10,532 bases of DNA, taken from the NCBI GenBank assembly GCA_003573635.1, contig QUTJ01031251.1:1-10532 (forward strand), in the 5' to 3' direction. The notes below the pieces were generated by a model. It saw only the letters and a list, made by a program, of their open reading frames with translations, searched no databases and was not told the origin of the DNA. Numbering within the stretch: position 1 is the stretch's first letter; every line of letters begins with the position of its first letter. Made by a program: the position numbers and the translations under genes. Source of the DNA: Goniomonas avonlea. Taxonomy: Eukaryota; Cryptophyceae; Goniomonadida; Goniomonadaceae. Below, piece after piece: positions 7,966 to 10,532 of the stretch.

Positions 7966-8073
7966 GATAAGATCTTCTTGGATAAAAATAGGAAAGGCTC
8001 CTTTGGTCCCGTGTTCAAAAAAACTATTTACACCTCTGAGGTAAGACGAGCTGTTGTGTCTTTGAGGACGTAA
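7966..8073 (+). pseudogene. Possible fragment of a protein kinase (glycine-rich loop exon)
   Basis: After a plausible acceptor (CGCCCCACTCCAG, 7965) the frame reads DKIFLDKNRKGSFGPVFKKT, then IYTSE. KGSFGPVFK is the signature of the ATP-binding glycine-rich loop (GxGxFGxV) of Ser/Thr and Tyr kinases, though the first Gly is replaced (NRKGSFG). A consensus donor follows at 8041 (GAG|GTAAGA). Reading through instead gives VRRAVVSLRT and a TAA at 8071-8073, where a kinase would have its VAIK lysine strand. I find neither the VAIK lysine nor HRD/DFG motifs downstream, so this is a decayed fragment, a lone exon of a gene not otherwise visible, or a chance match of about 10 residues. Confidence 0.3.
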
Positions 8074-8274
8074 GGGAACAAGAAACCTCCTACGGGCGAC
8101 GGTATCAAACTCTTCTGCACACAATCGAAGACCCATGTAGCTGAGATGAACCGAGGTCCGACAACAGTCGGGCAAAGAATATAAAATCAAGCTCGCGTCT
8201 AACTCGTATCTGAAATTTGACAAAACATTTCGTAGCTGAGAGATACGAGAGAGCGAAAATCGCTGTCGTCGTCG

Positions 8275-8571
8275 ATGGCGAGCCGTGGCTCGTCGTCCGA
8301 GTCCCCGTCTGACCCGTCCGACTTGTCAAGTGGCGGGGGGAGGGGCATCGGGTTAACAGACCTCGCCCCTACCCTCCTTCAGGCGGGTTTGCTGGTGGGA
8401 GGGAGGGGGGAGCGAGAGGGGCGACCTGTTCGCAAGCCACTATTTAACTTGCCTTACACCACCTCTCTCTCCTTCTCTCTCTCCCCCCCTTTCCTTCTCT
8501 TTCTCTTCTCCACCTCGCTCCTAGGCAGATCTACAGATCTGTGGCTGCTCTGCAGCTTCCTAGGTGCTTGA
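8275..8571 (+). CDS. Doubtful Ser-rich ORF
   Basis: ATG at 8275 (G at -3 and +4) opens MASRGSSSESPSDPSDLSSG, an acidic Ser-rich start resembling the two MAS starts at 10133 and 10436 in composition. After residue 20 the frame runs through G-rich and then CT-rich simple sequence (SLSFSLSPPFLLFLFSTS), which is unlikely to be protein. If real, only the first part is coding and an unrecognised splice follows. No domain is seen. Confidence 0.2.
   Translation: MASRGSSSESPSDPSDLSSGGGRGIGLTDLAPTLLQAGLLVGGRGEREGRPVRKPLFNLPYTTSLSFSLSPPFLLFLFSTSLLGRSTDLWLLCSFLGA
8332..8422. other. G-run clusters with G-quadruplex potential on the + strand
   Basis: Runs of three to six G occur at 8332-8352 and again at 8397-8422 (GGGAGGGAGGGGGG followed by further G runs). 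Four closely spaced G runs satisfy the usual G-quadruplex rule. A TATTTAA lies just after at about 8440. Confidence 0.5.
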
Positions 8572-8574
8572 ATA

Positions 8575-8594
8575 CTCTCTCTCTCTCTCTCTCT
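8575..8594. repeat. (CT)n microsatellite
   Basis: A 20-nt CT run. Pyrimidine-rich sequence also covers 8460-8520, and a pair of CCTAGG sites (8520 and 8559) brackets two AGATCT sites between them. Confidence 0.9.
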
Positions 8595-8599
8595 GTTCT

Positions 8600-9071
8600 T
8601 CAACCATGCTCTTCCACACGGAAATGTACAATTTATTGTCTTTTGCAATGACCCCCGCAGGGGTAGACAACGGAGGACGCCAGGCCGGGAATCAAACCGC
8701 GGCGGGCCTGTCCGTTCTCCACCACCGGCATTCTGGGGGGCGGCTCCGGTCCCCGTGTTGTTGTTTTATTACAAAAAAATCTATTTAGAACTTCCCCTCC
8801 ATGAATAATGTCATGTCAGCAACAACAACCCATAACTGTTTATCTTGTCTGAGACTCCATATTGTGTGACGTGGACCGGGGCTTGGTGCCCCTTCACGAC
8901 ATGAGTAAAACCGACTTGTGTACGCCCATTCGTAACTTTTGGCACAAATCAAATATATAGAAAGAGTGAAAACACAATCCTATTACGTTAGACCGTCCGT
9001 GCTTAAACGTGTGACGTGAGGTGCCTGTCAGGTGTGACAGCTGGAGGTGGTCGGGGGGGTTTTAAAAAAGA
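8600..9071. other. Region without identifiable genes
   Basis: About 470 nt with no supported exon. It contains GGAATCAAACC near 8688, a weak tRNA B-box look-alike in reverse orientation that does not fold as a tRNA, an AT-rich stretch with TATATA near 8952, and a G run then TTTTAAAAAA just before the next ATG. The AT-rich stretch could be the promoter of the gene at 9072, but no defined element can be assigned. Confidence 0.4.
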
Positions 9072-9737
9072 ATGGCCAGAAAGAAGCTTGCACTTTTTGC
9101 CTCCGGTAGGATGATATCAAGTTCCAATGGGACGATATCAAGTTCCGGTGGGACGATATCAAACTCCGGTAGGACGATATCAAGTTCCGACAGCCTGGCC
9201 CTGCCTGGGCGGGGAAATTGTACCCCCTGCGGGGGGCTATTCAATAAACCGTACATTACCCTGCCTGGGCGGGGAAATAACGATGAGGATTTCGCCAACC
9301 ACGGGTTCGTCGAGTTCGACAACGAAGATGACATCTCCGAGCATCCAATGGCTTGTCTAGTTGGATGTGAGGTGAGTTAGCGGGCCAGCTAACGCGAGTG
9401 CTAGCTGCGAAAACGCCGTTTCGAGTTCGAAACGACAGTTTTTGTGCTGATAGCGTTATCAGCATGAAGATTTTATGCTGATGGCGAAGCAGCATAATGA
9501 TTTTGTGCTGATAGAGTGTTTGAATACTGGGATTCAAGAGGGCCGGCTCACGCCGATCCGGCGCTCTTGAAAGTCGTCTTGGTGTTAGCTCCAGTTGCCA
9601 CGACGAGTAACGCTAGTACTCGAGTGTTCACTCCCACTTCTGCTAGTGCTCGCCCCTCTCTCACTCTCTCTCTCTTCCAGTCCTTGCTCCGCCCCATACA
9701 GCGACGTTTCACAAAACGTCGATCTACCTCGCACTAG
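9072..9737 (+). CDS. Small hypothetical protein with heptapeptide repeats, two predicted exons
   Basis: ATG 9072 sits in a strong start context (AAGAATGG). Exon 1 (9072-9371) reads MARKKLALFASG, then four tandem heptapeptides of the type TISSSGG, then two LPGRGN motifs 20 residues apart, then an acidic part (NNDEDFANHGFVEFDNEDDI). It ends MACLVGCE before a consensus donor GAG|GTGAGT at 9372. The first acceptor with a strong tract (CTCTCTCTCTTCCAG, 9680) joins in phase 0 to SLLRPIQRRFTKRRSTSH and a TAG at 9735-9737, giving 118 residues. Unspliced, the frame ends at 9380. There is no known domain. The reverse strand is also open over the repeats (ELDIVPP units), but lacks splice and start support. 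The intron is packed with stem-loops. Confidence 0.4.
9099..9194 (+). repeat. 21-bp tandem repeat, four and a half copies, in frame
   Basis: Units at 9111-9131, 9132-9152, 9153-9173 and 9174-9194, with a partial unit before them, share the core ACGATATCAAGTTCCGG. The 21-nt period keeps the frame and encodes MISSSNG, TISSSGG, TISNSGR, TISSSDS. The Ser codons keep their TCAAGTTCC form, pointing to recent duplication. Confidence 0.9.
9199..9278 (+). repeat. Identical 20-nt direct repeat, 60 nt apart
   Basis: CCCTGCCTGGGCGGGGAAAT is present at 9199-9218 and 9259-9278 with no mismatch. The 60-nt spacing keeps frame, and both encode LPGRGN. A small hairpin, CCCCCTGCGGGGG, lies between them. Confidence 0.9.
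9342..9393 (+). other. Stem-loops flanking the 5' splice site of exon 9072-9371
   Basis: CATCCAA (9342-9348) pairs with TTGGATG (9361-9367) around a 12-nt loop, ending 4 nt before the donor at 9372. Just inside the intron GTTAGC (9376-9381) pairs with GCTAAC (9388-9393). The donor therefore lies between two hairpins. The first stem-loop recurs at 9783-9808 and 9829-9854. Confidence 0.6.
9417..9514 (+). repeat. Hairpin plus 30-nt direct repeats, each forming a hairpin
   Basis: CGTTTCGA/TCGAAACG (9417-9434) is a perfect 8-bp stem with a 2-nt loop. Next, TGCTGATA/TATCAGCA (9445-9464) and TATGCTG/CAGCATA (9474-9496) form stems inside successive copies of a roughly 30-nt unit TTTTrTGCTGATrGCG..., with a third partial copy at 9501-9514. 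The copies keep pairing although arms and loops differ. Confidence 0.7.
9533..9571 (+). other. Long imperfect stem-loop
   Basis: TTCAAGAG (9533-9540) pairs with CTCTTGAA (9564-9571), and inside it GCCGG (9542-9546) pairs with CCGGC (9558-9562) around an 11-nt loop. It lies in the predicted intron of the 9072 gene. The arm CTCTTGAA and the downstream block CTTGGTG...CTCCAGTT recur at 10320-10380. Confidence 0.7.
9702..9721 (+). other. Perfect 8-bp stem-loop
   Basis: CGACGTTT (9702-9709) and AAACGTCG (9714-9721) enclose a CACA loop. It overlaps the predicted second exon of the 9072 gene, a little before its stop, and could be terminator-like or another member of the local hairpin set. Confidence 0.6.
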
Positions 9738-9771
9738 CAAACGTGGAAAACAGTAAAACTCTCATACAGGT

Positions 9772-9865
9772 AACTCACTTCACATTCAACTAAACTAGCC
9801 GTTGAATGCTACGACTCTCATACCGTAGCATTCCACGGCTTGTCTAGTTGAATGTGAAGCGAGTT
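9772..9865. repeat. 42-nt inverted repeat with a 10-nt loop
   Basis: Arms 9772-9813 and 9824-9865 match at 38 of 42 positions around the loop ACTCTCATAC. Each arm includes a smaller stem-loop (9783-9808 and 9829-9854) homologous to the one at 9342-9367. The right arm matches the end of the exon at 9338-9377, except that the donor GTGAGT reads GCGAGT. This is thus a duplicated and inverted copy of an exon/intron border. It is also the size and shape of a small foldback element, but I see no target-site duplication. Confidence 0.75.
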
Positions 9866-9905
9866 GTCGCGTAGCGAACTAGCGACTAGCGCGCTAGCGC
9901 GCTAG
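9866..9905. other. Stem-loop and perfect 20-nt palindrome
   Basis: GTCGC (9866-9870) pairs with GCGAC (9882-9886). CTAGCGCGCTAGCGCGCTAG (9886-9905) is a perfect palindrome made of overlapping CTAGCG units. Related TAGCGAA words continue to about 9932. Confidence 0.7.
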
Positions 9906-9979
9906 CGAAGCTAGCTCATTGGCGGTTCGCTAACCATAGGGTCGGAGGCTATCTGGCGAGATAGGGGCGGATTGGGTGT

Positions 9980-10025
9980 GGAATTCAAGAGGGACGGCAG
10001 CGTGCCGTTTCACGCTCTGAATTCC
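9980..10025 (+). other. Two-part stem-loop upstream of the last gene
   Basis: GGAATTCA (9980-9987) pairs with TGAATTCC (10018-10025); inside, ACGGCA (9994-9999) pairs with TGCCGT (10003-10008). Its position before TTCTTGGTG...CTCCAGTTCC (to 10078) parallels the stem-loop at 9533-9571, although the stem sequences differ. Confidence 0.65.
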
Positions 10026-10132
10026 GGACCGCGCAGTGGCTGTGCGTCCTTCTGGTTCTTGGTGTGTACTCCAGTTCCTAAGTATGGAATTGGACGAGGT
10101 TCTTTTTGTGTGAAACTAAAGGAAGTTTACTG

Positions 10133-10532
10133 ATGGCGAGCGAAAACGCTGGGTCAGGAAAGAAGGCCGCGAAGCGACCTTCGTTGGACAATGACGAACG
10201 GGACAGCGACAATGAGTCAATGCGTTCCGTGGAGTCTGGCACCGTGTTGGTCTCACCAGCAGGGAAAAGCACAGTTCCTCTGTTATTCAAGCGAGTAAGC
10301 TACGTGCTAACGCGTAGCGCTCTTGAAGACTGAGGCAACCGCGTCGTGTCGCGGTTCTCAGTCGCTTTGGTGCTCCAGTTCTCAGAAACGAGAACAGGAG
10401 TCGTGTCTTTTCTTAGTGGAACAGGAAAGAAACAGATGGCGTCCGAAACAGGAGGATCTGGAAAGAACCCAGCGTCGAGGCGCTCGTCGTTCAATGACGG
10501 CAACAGCGACGACAATGGGTCCACCGAGTCAG
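10133..10532 (+). CDS. Small hypothetical gene with tandemly duplicated Ser/Asp-rich exon, 3' partial
   Basis: ATG 10133 opens MASENAGSGKKAAKRPSLDN, then DERDSDNESMRSVESGTVLV and so on to LLFKR at 10294, where AGCGA|GTAAGC is a good donor. The next CAG at 10435 joins in phase 0 to MASETGGSGKNPASRRSSFN and a further Ser/Asp-rich stretch that runs off the window. The two exons share the MASE..GSGK..A.R.S pattern followed by acidic Ser-rich sequence, so one is a copy of the other. Unspliced, the first frame ends at TGA 10331-10333 (75 codons from an upstream non-ATG position). The second ATG could equally be its own gene start. There is no known domain; the composition suggests a disordered N-terminus. 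The intron (10295-10435) holds three stem-loops. Confidence 0.4.
10286..10395 (+). other. Three consecutive stem-loops covering the predicted intron and its donor
   Basis: TTCAAG (10286-10291) pairs with CTTGAA (10322-10327), with inner GCTACG/CGTAGC (10299-10304 and 10313-10318). GACTGAG/CTCAGTC (10328-10334 and 10357-10363) extends through AACCGCG/CGCGGTT (10337-10343 and 10350-10356). GTTCTC/GAGAAC lies at 10378-10383 and 10390-10395. The 5' splice site at 10295 is enclosed by the first. Confidence 0.7.

Noticed and set aside
8641-8760. Reverse-strand tRNA or tRNA-derived SINE (GGTTTGATTCC B-box look-alike)
   Set aside because: The T-arm does not pair, the A-box to B-box distance is too short, and no acceptor stem or anticodon arm can be drawn.
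9062-9334. Reverse-strand repeat protein (ELDIVPP units)
   Set aside because: The 21-nt repeat opens both strands; only the + strand has a strong start context and a consensus donor with a phase-matched acceptor.
9441-9514. CRISPR array
   Set aside because: The repeats are contiguous, diverged, without uniform unique spacers, and the genome is eukaryotic.
9533-10380. LTR or terminal inverted repeat ends of a large transposon
   Set aside because: The shared blocks are short and no transposase, reverse transcriptase, integrase or target duplication is visible; kept only as a module hypothesis.

Overview
This is nuclear DNA from an intron-rich eukaryote. Coding segments are short (80 to 240 nt), separated by GT-AG introns of about 60 to 370 nt, and only form good protein domains when spliced. 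There is no bacterial gene packing, Shine-Dalgarno site, tRNA or rRNA. The mixed domain repertoire, moderate GC and GT-rich introns suggest a unicellular protist, but I cannot name a lineage. All gene models are splice reconstructions made by eye.

Positions 1-6847 (+) hold one long gene whose 5' end lies outside the window. I reconstruct 21 exons whose intron phases all agree, giving 3012 coding nt (about 1003 residues and a stop). In order the product has an unassigned N-terminal piece, a ubiquitin-like (UBL) fold, a PH-like domain, three further UBL-like modules, a complete two-domain glutathione S-transferase (GST) and a Pro/Ser-rich tail. The last UBL joins the GST through a phase-2 intron (4294-4397), so the fusion rests on splice phase rather than on proximity alone. 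The GST fold is well kept, but part of its glutathione site looks altered. Introns carry a C-rich minisatellite, GT runs, a 26-bp tandem repeat and a cluster of TTCnnGAA palindromes.

Positions 6848-9071 are poor in recognisable genes: a doubtful signal-peptide-like ORF, a fragment resembling a protein kinase glycine-rich loop, a Ser-rich ORF, G-rich and CT-rich tracts, and about 500 nt with nothing identifiable.

Positions 9072-10532 are unusual. Two small gene models (9072-9737 and 10133 to the window end) lie in DNA saturated with inverted repeats. Their predicted introns are packed with stem-loops, share sequence blocks, and in one case the 5' splice site lies within a stem-loop. One stem-loop occurs three times with a compensatory base-pair change, two copies forming the arms of a 42-nt inverted repeat. 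The last two exons look like tandem duplicates. This hairpin-rich, duplicating exon/intron module, possibly introner-like or transposon-derived, and the UBL-PH-UBL-GST fusion are the two most interesting items.
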